64,000 bases of DNA from Melieria omissa (lineage: Eukaryota > Arthropoda > Insecta > Diptera > Ulidiidae), in the NCBI GenBank assembly GCA_963971225.1, contig OZ020268.1:38943348-39007347 (forward strand), in the 5' to 3' direction. Made by a program: the position numbers and the translations under genes. This document shows, piece after piece, positions 9,652 to 20,760 of this stretch (position 1 is its first letter; each line of letters opens with the position of its first letter). The notes under the pieces were generated by a model. The model was not told the origin of the DNA, did not search any database, and saw only the letters and a program-made list of their open reading frames with translations.

Positions 9652-12376
9652 GGTTAGGTTAGGTTACGGAAGGGGTGTGTGCGGCAAGCACTTCCACTCG
9701 GAGACCCTGTTGGGTCCATTGTGAATCCCTTCATTTTCGGAGAAACCGGTGCCTTCTTCTATCTGTTGGGATCCCTGTAGATCCAGGCGGGATCTTTTGG
9801 GAACCATTTGGTCTTGGCGAGGAAATTGTGTAGAACGGTAATCTGTGCGTCTGCTACCTCCGCTAGCCCATCAAAGAACCTTGCCCCAAGAGTCTGGAGC
9901 CGTCGTCCTTGTAGTGATGGGCAGTGGCATAGCAGATGCTCGACCGATTCTACTGCATCCTCGTCTCCGCAGCTCCTGCATAAATCGTCGGTCGCCAAAC
10001 GCCATTTGCATAGCATGACACCAATGGCGCAGTGACCTGTGATTACCCCCGTGACCATGCGTACAGCATGCTTGTCGAGGAGCAGAAGGCTCTTAGTTTT
10101 TCTCGCGTTGAGCGCCGGCCACAGGGTACGTGCAATCCTGCAGTCGCACCTACTTGTCCAGGCTCTGTTTGTAGCTCGTGTGAGCCACTCCCCTATTGAA
10201 CCCATCATAGCAGAGATCGGTGGTAGCACCGCGTTGACCGCCTCGCTGGCTGGCATCGCTGACCCTGCACGGGCTAATTCGTCCGCCTGCTCGTTCCCTT
10301 CGATATTGCTATGTCCGGGAACCCAGCACAGACGGACCCTGCACTGTCTTATGCCATCCAGTGCTTTCCGACAGTCTAGTACTACCTTTGATTTCACTAC
10401 GGTGGATTCAATTGCTTTAAGAGCAGCTTGGCTATCAACACAAATGACGGCCGCACTAAGTGCCGTGTGTTTTATGTGTTCCGCTGCTTTCATGATGGCG
10501 AAAACCTCCGACTGGAAAACGCTGCAATAGTCTGGTAGTCTGTACGACCAGTAGACATTTTGCGTTTCGCAGTAGACACCCGCACCGGTCCCATCCCCTG
10601 TCTTCCAGCCGTCGGTAAAGTAGACTCCCGCAGAGTCTTCCACCTCGGGCTGTTGCCAGTTGTCTCTGGAGGGATAATCGATGAGGATCTTCAATTTGAA
10701 GTCGCTGCGCTTTACCAGGAAATCAGTGGCCTTACCTAGAAGACCTTGTCCGGTAGAGCTAGTCATTAGAGCATTCAGAATGCTGGAATGTCCATAGTTG
10801 CCTCGCTTCAGCTGGTTAGACTCCCTCAGCCTGAGGATTGTCTTTGCTGCGCTGGCCTTTACGAACAAGTCCACTGGGGAAAGGTGCAGAAACAATTCCA
10901 GGGCCATCCGTGGAGCGCTTTTTGCCGCCCCTGTGATTGCCAAGGTGGCAAGTCTCTGCACTTTCTCCAGATTGCTTCGGTTGCTCTTTTTGTCAATAGC
11001 TGGCCACCATACATGAGAACCATAGGTAATGATGGGTCTGATAACCGCAGTGTACATCCAATGGACGATATACGGTTTTAATCCCCATTTTTTACCAAAG
11101 GCTCCCCTGCAGGCATACAGCGCGTTGAATCCCTTTTTCATTCTTTCCTCAATGTTTCGCTTCCACGAAAGTTTTGAGTCCAGAATAATGCCAAGATATT
11201 TGGCCTCTTTTGATAGCTTCAGGGGATGCCCGTCCACACAGGGAAGAGCGAATTCCTGAATCTTCGTTTTCTTGGTGAACAGGACTAGTTCGGTCTTTTT
11301 GGGATTTATCCCGAGGCCGTTGTCCCTCGCCCACGCTGCCAAATCAGCCAATGAGGATTCCATCAGCTCACTGATAGTTGGCAGAAATTTGCCATGTATC
11401 ATGATGACGATGTCGTCCGCATAGGCCACTATTCTAATGCGTCTTCTCTGAAAGACTTTTAGAATCTCATCTACTACCAGTAGCCACAAAAGAGGGGAAA
11501 GCACCCCACCTTGGGGTGTACCTCTTGTGGCTCTCCTTCTGATGGAAGCCGGTCCTATCGTTGAGTTGATTATCCTGTCTTGCAGCATAGTTCCAACCCA
11601 ATCGATAACGAAGCTTTCCACACTATGAGCACGAAGTGCCTCTATTATGGCCTCAGTGGTGACATTGTTGAAAGCTCCCTCTATATCGAGGAAAGCCGCC
11701 ATTGTGTACTCCCTTAAGGCCAACGAATTCTCTATGGGGGCAACTACGCTGTGCAGTGCACTGTCTACCGACCTCCCCTGGAGGTAGGCATGTTGTGCAT
11801 TGCAGAGCTCAGAAGCTAGCCCCCGGTTGTCTCTTATATATCTGTCCAGCAGCCTCTCCAGCGTTTTCAATAAGAATGAGGAGAGGCTGATGGGTCTATA
11901 GTCTTTAGCCGTGGTGTGGCTGGGTTTTCCTGCCTTTGGTATAAAGACTACTTTGACCTCTCTCCACTGCTTTGGCACTACATTCCCTAATAAGCATCCC
12001 TTAAAGATGTTTACAAGGGGTTGCAGAATACAGTCTCCGGCCTGTTGTAGCATAGCTGGAATGATACCGTCAGGCCCTGCGGACTTGTAGGGGTCAAACG
12101 ACCTTATGGCCCATTCGACCTTATCCTTGTCCACTATTTTGGCAACAGCTTCCGGTGGTGTGGTTGTTCCGAGTTGCTCTGGGAGATTATCCGAGTCAAT
12201 AGGAACATGACACTGGGGAAAGTGTGCCTCCATTAGAGCCACGAGCGAATCTTCACTTGACTCCGTCCATGATCCGTCCGGCTTGCGGATGCAGCTAAGA
12301 GCACAGTGCTGCTTAGACAGGACTTTCCTTAGCCTGGACGCCTCGTTGACACAGTCTATCGATTCGCAGAAGGTTC
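9652..12376 (-). mobile_element. LOA/I-type LINE insertion, 5'-truncated, with target duplication
   Basis: The 2725-bp insertion is bounded by the 10-bp direct duplication TCAAACACTA at 9642-9651 and 12377-12386. Read on the minus strand it begins inside ORF2, carries RT, RNase H and a zinc knuckle, then a ~100-bp 3' UTR ending in about three TAACC units (9652-9666) in place of poly(A). Simple-repeat tails are known for I-superfamily LINEs. The flank on both sides is satellite DNA. 5' truncation is the usual outcome of incomplete target-primed reverse transcription. Confidence 0.9.
9759..12376 (-). CDS. LINE ORF2 fragment: reverse transcriptase, RNase H, zinc knuckle (5'-truncated)
   Basis: About 872 codons are open without interruption. 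From the N-terminus of the fragment: the pre-RT segment; RT with RPISLSSFLLKTLERL, HAYLQGRSVDSALH, AAFLDIEGAFNN (first Asp), RGTPQGGVLSPLLW and VAYADDIVIMI (catalytic YADD near residue 316); the thumb IRPIITYGSHVWW; RNase H with VYFTDGWKTGDGTGAGVY near residue 585, VICVDSQAAL and CWVPGHSNIEGNEQADELA; then a Cys/His cluster LCRSCGDEDAVESVEHLLCHC. Endonuclease and ORF1 are absent. The frame enters directly from the insertion junction, with no ATG at the start, so it is not a complete gene. RT plus C-terminal RNase H points to the I superfamily (LOA-like). In RNase H the usual TDGS serine is Trp. Its openness suggests a young insertion. Confidence 0.9.
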
Positions 12377-12386
12377 TCAAACACTA

Positions 12387-13480
12387 ACTGAGAACTCTAA
12401 TGCTTTATTAGGACAACGTTCTGAAAGTCGGTGACTTCCTAAACGGTTAGGAGAAGCCTTACAACACGGGATCAATATGAGGACGTCAGTTAACAAACAC
12501 TTCTTCAGCTTTCTTAGGTCAGTGTTCTAAAAGTTTCCGGCGACTTCCTAAAAGGTTAGGAGATACCTTACAACGAGAGAGAAATATGAGGACATTGCCT
12601 ACCAAAAACCAAGACTAATGCTTTATTAGGACAACGTTCTGAAAGTCGGTGACTTCCTCAAAGGTTAGGAGAAGCCTTACAACACGAGATCAATATGAGG
12701 ACTTCAGTAACCAAAAACTACTGAGAAGTATTCAGCTTTATTACGACACTGTTCTCAAGGGTTTCGGTGACTTCTTTACGGTTTGACACCTTACAAGAGT
12801 GGAATTTGAGGGTGTCAATTAGCAATTGACAAAACTACTGAGAAGTCTCAGGCTCTATTAGGACTCTAACTAGCTAACGTTTAAGGTGATGTCCTAATGG
12901 TTTAAGGGATGTATTCCATCAACAGTCGAACGAGTAGACGTCAGATACCAAACACTACAGAGTAGTCTTGGGTTAAATAGGACAATATTTCGTTAGCCCA
13001 AGGGTTAAGTGATATCTTACAACAAGAGAGAAATGTAAGGAAGTCATCTACCAAACAGTACGGAGAAGTCTTAAGATTTATTAGGGCCCTAATTACTAAA
13101 GGTTTTCGGTAACTTCCTAAAGGTTTAAGTGATATCTTACAACAACAGAGGAATGTGAGGATGTCATCTACTAAAAACTACTGAGAAGTCTCAGGCTCTA
13201 TTAGGACCTCAACTACTAAACGTTTTCGTAGCTTTCCTATAGATTTAAGTGATGTCTTCCATCAACAGTCGATTGAGTAGACGTCAGCTACCAAAAACTA
13301 CAGAGAAGTCTTGAGATTTTTAAGGACATTGTCTCGTTAGGACACGTTTTTGGGGATTTCCTTAAGGTTTAAGTTATATCTTACAACAAGAGAGAAATTT
13401 GAGGATGTCATCTACAAAAAACTATTGAAAACTCTTATGTTTTTCTAGGTCACTAAAGGTTCAGGTGACACCCTACAATT
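12387..13480 (+). repeat. Satellite array, ~103-124 bp monomers, about 9.5 copies
   Basis: Monomers recur near 12387, 12503, 12612, 12721, 12837, 12957, 13060, 13180, 13300 and 13424. The core order is CTGAGAAGTCTCAG, TTATTAGGAC, TTCGGTGACTTCCTAAAGG, CTTACAACAAGAGAG, GAGGATGTCATCTACCAAAA. Monomers are diverged, and some are more alike at a distance than neighbours are: 12387 with 12612, and 12837 with 13180. This implies a higher-order repeat. The array is interrupted on its left by the LOA/I-type LINE. Confidence 0.9.
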
Positions 13481-13499
13481 AGTAGAATAGATCATCTTT

Positions 13500-15800
13500 G
13501 GTAGAGGACATCGATCATCTTTGGTAGAGCATCGCTCTGAAAAAAGACACAAAATACAAAAAAGACGCAGCTTCCAGAATTCATTCAACTATTCTTCAGC
13601 TTTCAATCGATTGTTAGAAGAAAGATTGAATGCAAAACATGGTTCGTTGCACCTTGAAAGGGCCATCAACCATGAAAATATACACGTGTGCCATGTAAGT
13701 TGTTGCTTTTATCCGAAGGAAAATCCCATCAAAATGTTGCACACAACTTTCTATTTAAGTTATCGCTGCCATAAATGGGCGTTTAATTGATGGACGGCGG
13801 TTTTTCGGAAGGCGCTCGCAGCGCTTCACAAACGAGTGCGCGACGAATTTGTCGCCGCACATCGAATTGCCAGCAACCAGTTGCTGCTGTCGAATTGGCG
13901 CAAAACAGAAGGAACGGAAAATTGTGAGCGCACGAATCGGCAGCAACAACGACGACGACGACAACAACAGCCAAAATCAGTTTGATGAAATGAAAAGAAA
14001 TGGGTGTGTGCGCCCATGTTGTAGGACTCGATGCAGGGCTGCTGGCAGTTAGCATCGCAACACAGACAGACGACTGCACACGTTCGCCGACTGGCGCTGC
14101 TGGCTACTGCGGTGCACGCTTGCAGTTGGCCGGAGGCGGCGCGATCGAGATTGCAATCGATTGCAACTTGCACAGGGCCAAGTTCCAAGTTAAAAGCGCA
14201 GTGCACAGCACAAAAGTCCAAACACAATTTTGCAAGCTGCCAAGTGTAAAGTTGCCAATAAGCGCTGAAGGGCAGCGCGTTGCGACGAGTTGGGTTAACG
14301 CGCACAAATTTATTGCCGCCACGTATCGATGGCAATAATTGCGGCGTGTCGGCTGCAACGGCAATTGACCTGTGAACCCGCATATGCAAAGAGATCGATC
14401 ATAATTGCTGCAACGAATCGGAAGCGGTGAATCGCTGCACCGCGATAGCGCAGCCAGTGTTGACTACGTTCGCGGCGGTGGCAGCAAGTGTGGCTTGCGC
14501 TTTTTTCATTTTATTATTGTTGCATGGAAACTGTCTCTAATGGCCATATGTGGCGCATTAACACCACATTATGTGCGCTGAAATTTTCTGGAACCAACGC
14601 AACATTTTGCATTTCAAACGGGCTTCCAACTTTTAGCGTTGATTTGTAATGATGTGAAGTAAAATTGTTTTTTTCTCAAAACTGTTTTAATTCAACACTT
14701 GATGCCTCTTTGAGCTGCTTGTCATTGCGTGAAAAAGCACACTTGAACCCTTTGAGGAAAGTCGAAAACAATTTGGCAGTCACGATCCGTTAGCAAATCG
14801 CAAATTGGATACAGCATGAAAATTAAATTAGAAATTTCTGTAGATGGGCCAACGCCAATCGAGTGGCCGAGTGGACAGCAAGCGCTCAAAATGAGCTCAC
14901 AACAACAAAAAAAAAACAACACAAACAACCATAACCACGCACCATGCACTCGCACTGCAAACAGATCGAGCAGTCCAGTCCAGTCCAGTTCAGTTCAGTT
15001 CAGTGCGACGAAGACTGCAGCGACCACAGCACAGCACAGCGGCGCGTAGATCGTTTGGCAAATTTAATGGGCCAATTTGAGATATTTTCGCGCTAGTGAT
15101 AAAGATGTTGTTGTTAGAAATGTAGCCGAGCACCACCGGCACGAAATAAGCCACGATCACAATTTCCATCGTGAGTGTGTGCGAAAATTAACGGCCGCGG
15201 CGCAGAGTACGCGGCACGCCGTGACCAACACAACTGCGTAGAGTCGTGGGTGTTGTGCCGCATGGAACAAGTGCGAAGCCACAGCAACGAGAAAAACGCT
15301 GCATCGTGTACAAGGAAGTTGTCTCTGGTTGGGACAGTGCTTGGTTGCCGGTTTCGACGCGAGATCAAGTGCGATCTTTTTGGTGCGCAAGTGCGGTTTT
15401 TCGTACGCCGACAAGTTCAGCGGCATTTTGGGCAATTACCCGCACACGGCCCAACGGACAGACGGACGGACACTGTGCCCGAGCATGGACATTGCTGCAC
15501 GCGCATGATTGCATGATTCGGCGTCGCGGCCGCCGCTCGCCATGTGACCGAACATGATCAGCTTTTATTGGCGGCTTTTCGAGCACGAACTGACTGCCTC
15601 AAATTGGCCGACAATGTGCTTAGAACGTTGTTATTGTAGACTAGATTTTTTGGCCAGTTTGGGACTTCTTCAATTTTAGAAAACCATGAAAAGGCGTTTA
15701 GATATTTTGTTCAAGTAAATCGATTGTGCGTCGGCAAGAACTTGAGTGGTTTTGGGGAGAAATATTCAACAAACTAATTTTCTTTTTAAAATATTCAGAC
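13500..15800. other. Low-repeat island, no defensible gene
   Basis: After a 20-bp repeated phrase at 13490-13530 the sequence becomes non-repetitive, with GC-rich patches, CGA/CAA triplets (13941-13970) and TCCAG pentamers (about 14971-15000). Frames up to 187 codons are open on both strands (for example 13826-14389 minus), but they overlap each other in several phases and translate to Cys/Ala-rich, motif-free peptides, as expected from stop-poor GC-rich DNA. It could hold regulatory or intronic sequence. Confidence 0.5.
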
Positions 15801-15807
15801 ATATCAG

Positions 15808-15892
15808 CGTTTCACCAGCCCGAGCTAGGAATTGAACCTAGCGCCTCGGTATGAGAAGCCTAGCTACCCGCTGGACTATCGAGTTCGGCCTG
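15808..15892 (-). mobile_element. tRNA-derived SINE, head only (copy C)
   Basis: The minus strand reads TTCGATAGTCCAGCGGG-like A-box sequence, CTTCTCATACCGAGGC, the B-box-like GGTTCAATTCC and then CTCGGGCTGGTGAAACGCTGAT. It matches the tRNA-related heads at 37146 and 54071. The tail is missing. It abuts an unrelated LINE fragment at 15897. Confidence 0.75.
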
Positions 15893-15896
15893 GCTT

Positions 15897-16045
15897 TACT
15901 CGACGACGAAATCTCCTATTTGGCGCTGTTTTCTGGTGGCCTACCATCAGCAAGGAGATCAACCTGAACCCACTTGATACAATCAGGAGATCGGCGGCCA
16001 TCTTAGTTACAGGGTTCCCCGCTCACGAAAGCACCCTCTTCCACT
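15897..16045 (+). mobile_element. LINE relic: RT thumb fragment
   Basis: The plus frame gives LFGAVFWWPTISKEI and LDTIRRSAAILVTG, the post-RT pattern YGxxVWWPxxxK...LxxIQRxAxxxITG of I/R1/LOA LINEs. It then meets a LINE tail in the opposite orientation. Confidence 0.7.
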
Positions 16046-16049
16046 GGTT

Positions 16050-16690
16050 CCCGATTGCGCAACGGGTTAGGTTTGGTAGGAAAGAGTGTGTGCGGTACAG
16101 AGACCGCACTTCCACTCGAATGCCAAAGTGGCGTATTGTGGATTCCTTCTTAAATGGTTCTGGAGCTACCCAATCAGTCTCTATACGGGTCAAACCATTT
16201 CGACTTCTTCACAAAGGAAAGCAGATCCGGAGTTTCAACTTCTTCCACGCAGGGCAGATCCGCTAGGAATTTTGCTTCCAGGGTACGGAGTCAGTATTCC
16301 TGCATAGTCGAGTCAAACAGGGAGTGTTGAGGCGTTTCTACTTATTTTTCATCTCCGCAGCTTCTGCCGACATAACTGGATGATAGGTGCCATTTGGTAA
16401 GCATTGATCCAATGGCGTAGGGTCCAGTGATGACTCCAACAAGCTGTCTAATAGAGGTTCGACTCAAGGACAGTACGTATTGTGTTTTTCTCAAGGAAAT
16501 GGAGGGCCACAGTGCCATGGGGAGAACCCACTAGAGTTATCTACTTCGATGGTGGGCAAGGACGAACTCCTTTGTTGCCATCTCGTGCGCTGCTACTTGG
16601 TTCTCATCTGGTTCTCATCTCATGGGGAAGTGCTCCAGACGAAGCAACCTTTATCCCACGTGCGAACACAATGACACAATGACATGGCCT
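16050..16690 (-). mobile_element. LOA-like LINE relic: C-terminal and 3' UTR
   Basis: It aligns over most of its length with 31536-32011 (shared phrases TGTGTGCGG, AATTCCTTCTTAAATGGTTCTG, AACCATTTCGAC or its variant, GAGCTGTCTAATAGAGGTTCGAC). The partner encodes the C-terminal zinc region on the minus strand (IRQLVGVNTGHSAIGSM), so this copy is also minus-sense. Frames are broken. A GGTTAGG-like 3' tail is seen in sister copies. Confidence 0.75.
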
Positions 16691-17179
16691 AAGGAATGCA
16701 CCAGAGGCAGGCATTTAATTTAACTGATCACAACAACTCGTTACCGGGTTATGAGCTGCCGATAACGCGCTCTCTTCAGACATCTCTGTTGAGCCCAATT
16801 ATTCTATAGTTGATCACACTAACAGGCCATATGACTCAACTTGTTTTTTTCACTGGGATCACGGTCTCTCTCTTCGTAGTCGAACTTCAACCACATTGAG
16901 AGATATCTTCCATATTTGAATTTCATTATTCATTTCAGCTATTCTCCCTGACCTTCTGAGGTTCCTCAAAGAAACTAGAAAGTCAGAGGAGTGAATACTC
17001 CTAATTCCTTCCACGGTTCTCCTCTCCTATCCTTTTGCTTTCTCCTACCCTTCCCTTTTGGGTATAGTACAATGGAAAGATTGTCATGGGAGGCTTGTAG
17101 ACTTACTGTCCTCTGACATCCTCATCATCATCCCATGTGGGATACATGTCCTCTCTTCTTTCTGCCTCTGAAAACAATG
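16691..17179. other. Unassigned, probably an old LINE 3' UTR
   Basis: A pyrimidine-rich stretch at about 16990-17060 resembles the 3' UTR texture at 34560-34690, but no motif can be anchored. Nothing else is seen. Confidence 0.3.
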
Positions 17180-17187
17180 TAATAGAT

Positions 17188-17382
17188 CAGGGGTGCCCAA
17201 AACCTTCTTATGGAAGAGCAAACACCAATACATACAAAGCGTACTGTGCTGTGGGTGTATACTAAAATGCTTATGCCAACAAGCATTTACAAAAACAAAT
17301 GAGGAACTGGAATCATCAGCCTATGCGGAAGAGCATTTACAAAAACAAATGAGCAACGAGAGCATAGGGCATTGGCACCTCT
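17188..17382. mobile_element. hAT MITE with perfect 8-bp target duplication
   Basis: The 195-bp element has ends CAGGGGTGCC and GGCACCTCTG (10-bp TIR, one mismatch) flanked by the perfect duplication TAATAGAT at 17180-17187 and 17383-17390. Inside, GCATTTACAAAAACAAATGAG occurs twice about 50 bp apart. It encodes nothing. CAG-type ends plus an 8-bp duplication indicate the hAT superfamily. No second copy is present in the window. Confidence 0.92.
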
Positions 17383-17390
17383 GTAATAGA

Positions 17391-17900
17391 TAGACATTCA
17401 AAAATAACTTCAAACAAACTTTTAAAACCAAAACCATGTCAATCTAAAAAGCTTTCATTTGCTTGAATAACAAATATCGAATAATTTCTTTGTATATATC
17501 TGCCTCAGGAACTAATCATCAAACACTTAGATAATACTATGGCTTTCAACGTTTAAATATTCATTATTTTTAATTAGGTTTTTCATTTTTTTATTCATTA
17601 TTCATTCCTTCTGTTGATTGTCTGCAAATACAGCTATAAACCACACCCACATTGCTCTCCGCAATACTGGAAACTCTTCTTCAATTTACCCTCTTTTAAG
17701 CCATCGCTTCTAGAGCTCTCCGCTTCACCACGTTGTGTGCCCAGGTTCTCACCTTTAAATTGAAAAAAATAGGCGTAGTTTTTCTATAAAAATTGAAATT
17801 TTCTGCTTCAGATGTGAAAGAACATTCAATTAACTCCGACATACACCATTTTCTAGACGGCAAATTCAAGTCGAAACGAAAATGAGGCAATAAGCCGAAA
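17391..17900. other. AT-rich unassigned stretch
   Basis: AT-rich sequence without a recognised repeat. The 127-codon minus frame at 17696-18079 shows no family motif. Confidence 0.4.
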
Positions 17901-18640
17901 TGCACAAAATAGCGAAAGCGTGAGGGGCGAACGACAGCGGCGAGGGCCGAGTGTGGTAATGAAAGCAAAAAAATTACCCACTCGAACGCGCCTTCAGAAG
18001 TGTAATTTATTGTTGTTTGTACAAAATAATGGCACTGCCTACTTGTTGCACGTTGCAGCGGTGCCCGAACCGCCCGCACCGCGCTCGCCCCCCGTCACTC
18101 ATCGTCCGCGACGGCACACCGTTGCAAGCTCGAATAATTGCCGCCGCGCTACGTACGAGTGCGACGAACGGTAGTCGGGACCGCGGCGACGGCGGCGACG
18201 ACGACGGCTGCAGCAAAATCAACAACTTGTGGTAGGTTAATTTTATTGGCCAAATAAGTAGGTATCAAATTTAATGGTTTTCGCATTTAAAAATGCAAAG
18301 AGAAAACAACGCCGCGAGAATAATGAAGAAAAAGGGCGCACGATGGCAGCGCTGCCGAGGAAGCGTACAAAATTTGCATAAACAAAAGTGTACACACTGG
18401 CTGGCGTGTGAAAGGCAGTCAGCCGCTCGAGCGGACGGCCGACGGGGTGGGCGGCTCGGTGGTACGGGCGTTGCTGGCTATGGAACCACTCGCCGGCGCA
18501 CGAAGCGTGAAAGTTAAGCGGAGCAACACAACAACACAGCAACACAAGTGCACTGGCGCACTGCAATGGCCGTAGCCGCAATTCCGTTGCATTGCCAGTG
18601 TTGCACAATTGTTCACAGGTAGCGGCCAGTTAAGGGAGGT
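17900..18640. other. GC-rich low-repeat island
   Basis: Unusually GC-rich for the window, with CGG/CGA-rich stretches around 18050-18200 and 18420-18500. Open frames on both strands are short, overlapping and motif-free, so none is called. Confidence 0.5.
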
Positions 18641-18689
18641 GGCCAATGTTGCATTCTTCTAGAAGCACAGAGACTTCCTGAGCATAGAT

Positions 18690-18783
18690 TTTAAACAAAA
18701 CCAAAAATTGTTTATTCCTCATGGAGGACTCTGGCGTCCAACAGAGTGGCATGTTGCCATATGGCAACATAATAGCGAAAGGG
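18690..18783 (+). mobile_element. piggyBac-like MITE fragment (CCCTTTCGCTAT family)
   Basis: The right end ATAGCGAAAGGG is followed by TTAA at 18784-18787. The preceding ~80 bp (CCATATGGCAACA, GGCGTCCAAC) aligns loosely to the corresponding ends at 550-630 and 5246-5320. The left part is not recognisable. Confidence 0.65.
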
Positions 18784-18789
18784 TTAACC

Positions 18790-19365
18790 ATTTAGGGTTA
18801 ATCATTTTCAATAATAGAACCAACTAATTTGGTTATATGACCTGTTCGTGGTTTTACTTGTTGATTTTTTGAAAGGCCTTCAAGTTAAAAGTGCATTCCG
18901 ACGTTTCGTTGAAATCTTCAAGCATTTGGTTTAAGATTTTAGATAAGATTTAAATGATCCAATGACCTCAAGAGATGCGCCTTACCATCATTACGATTTT
19001 TTTCATTCTGAACATCGAGAATAGGTAGAAATACAGACAGATTGTAAGTGGGGTTGCAGTGCACTACAATCTGAGTTGAACTATTGGACTCCAGAAGACG
19101 TCTCTCCTAGGCTCCCACAGCTGTAATAAAACTCAGGGGTTCCCGAGTATTTAGATGTTTAGCGGTCTCTGATTGCTGGCTTACACTAACCCAGGTGTCG
19201 TCTTCTACAGCGAGATACTCAGAAAAAGTACTTGAGTTAACGGCTTGCAATGCTTCATAGTCCATCCATACATCTATAAGCAAGATGCTCACACTAGGTA
19301 CGAGTATGTATGTATGTTAAGTAGCTACTTCTGGAGCATCACTTACACATAGGCCATGTGATTCA
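18790..19365. other. Unassigned stretch
   Basis: No coding motif or terminal repeats were recognised. The short minus frame at 19107-19292 has no known motif. Confidence 0.4.
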
Positions 19366-19367
19366 TT

Positions 19368-19620
19368 ATGTTACCACGTTGGGGAGGATTGTCCTCGCCT
19401 ATACACTTCCAAAAGATGACAGCCACTGGTAGCTCTGCAAAATTTATCGATACGGCTTGGGGCGTCTTTTCAAGGCTCATTACTCAGCTGAAGAAATGTT
19501 CTATCAACAATCGGAGGCGTGTTCTTGCAAGCGCTGGTAGTCGCACAACAGTGTCCTCGCAGGTTTCGTTTCTAAAGCTACTGCAGAGATGTGCGCTAAG
19601 TAGAGTTTGTATTGTAAAGT
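19368..19620 (+). mobile_element. Possible R1-type LINE RT fragment
   Basis: The plus frame reads AWGVFSRLITQL and INNRRRVLASAGSRTTVSS, which resembles the segment NxxGPxxxRRRVLASVxxSxxxYG that follows the RT core in R1-type LINEs. The frame is short and broken. It could belong to another LINE clade. Confidence 0.45.
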
Positions 19621-19799
19621 GATTGTCTTTATAAATGGTGATGTCTCTGTGGGAGATTTGACTTAAATCCTTTTGGCTATGAGTTCAACTTAAAAAACGC
19701 TTCAATGGTCTGGCAGTCTTGAAGGATATAGGAAGATTCAGATTACCGCTGTATAGAATAGAATAGATCCGGGAGTCGAGCAACAACTGCACGAGACAC

Positions 19800-20480
19800 T
19801 GCATCCAAAGGGAACTACTTTTTGTGTCGCATACCTTATTCCTTATTAGAGGAGTTCATCTTCCTCACTATTGTCCAGGAACTCCTTGATTTTTCCCAGA
19901 TTACTTTCAGACAACTCTTTTGTCTGTTAGTTGCCTTCCCAGTACACGCTTCCTTGCGTGTAAGAGGGTGGGACACTCGGTTATGATGTGCGCGGATGTT
20001 TCATCATCTTCCATGCAGAACCTGCATAGTTCGCTATCTGTTAATCCCAGTCGCACTTTATGCATATTTGGCAGACAGTGCTCGCTTAGGATTCCCGTCA
20101 TGAACTTAAGCTCCTTTCTGCTTAGGTCCAATAGGTATTAAGATTTGCCTTCCGAACAGGCCGGAAAGAATAGCTTGGAACAGCACTGTCGCACCATGTT
20201 GGACCATTGAATTCCTGTGTGACACAATGCCTGAAATGAGCTCTGCTGACACCTATGATCGGCTTAGGTCCATAGGGTCGTTTTACCGCCCCTTCCTTTG
20301 CGAAAATGTCCGTCTCGCCATTTCTGGCACACTCGTTTATGGCAAAGCCCTCAGCCTGGAAGAGTGTGCCCGTGTCTCCCAGACGGACTTCCAATCGGGG
20401 GCTATTAGTAAATATTCCAGCTCCTGCCCGCAGTATACACCTCTGCCTACTTTATCATTCATATTTGAACCATCCGTATA
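19800..20480 (-). mobile_element. LINE relic: RNase H, zinc knuckle and 3' end
   Basis: The minus strand carries, 5' to 3', FYTDGSNMNDKVG near 20470 (RNase H start), RLGDTGTLFQAEGFAI (RNase H E block), LAKEGAVKRPYGPKPIIGVS, and a C-terminal LCRFCMEDDETSAHIITEC zinc motif. Several frameshifts are present. The copy aligns with 56110-57030. The 3' part GGGAGTCGAGCA at about 19771 corresponds to 56110. Confidence 0.8.
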
Positions 20481-20760
20481 GAAAGTAGCCTTTCAGACGT
20501 TCTTGAATGTCACTCAAGGGGATTTTTGTACAAGAGAGAGCGTTGAAAAGAGGTTAGGATCAGTTGAGTTACTAAGAATAAATTTGTGTTATGGGATTTT
20601 ACAAGAATATTATGAAATGTCAAAGTAACTCAAAACTCAAGCAAAACTCAATAATTAGTAAGAAATAATGTTTGGGCGTATTGTGGCAAAAGACACCAGA
20701 TTTTGTGATATAAGCGTTAGTCAAACAGCTGTAAAAACCTTAGTTTTTTTTATTAGAGAC

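Noticed and set aside
9652..9666. GGTTA repeats as interstitial telomere DNA
   Set aside because: They lie exactly at LINE 3' ends with a target duplication adjoining, so they are LINE tails.
13826..14389. 187-codon minus-strand open frame in a low-repeat island
   Set aside because: No motif, Cys/Ala-rich, overlapped by other open frames on both strands; typical of stop-poor GC-rich non-coding DNA.
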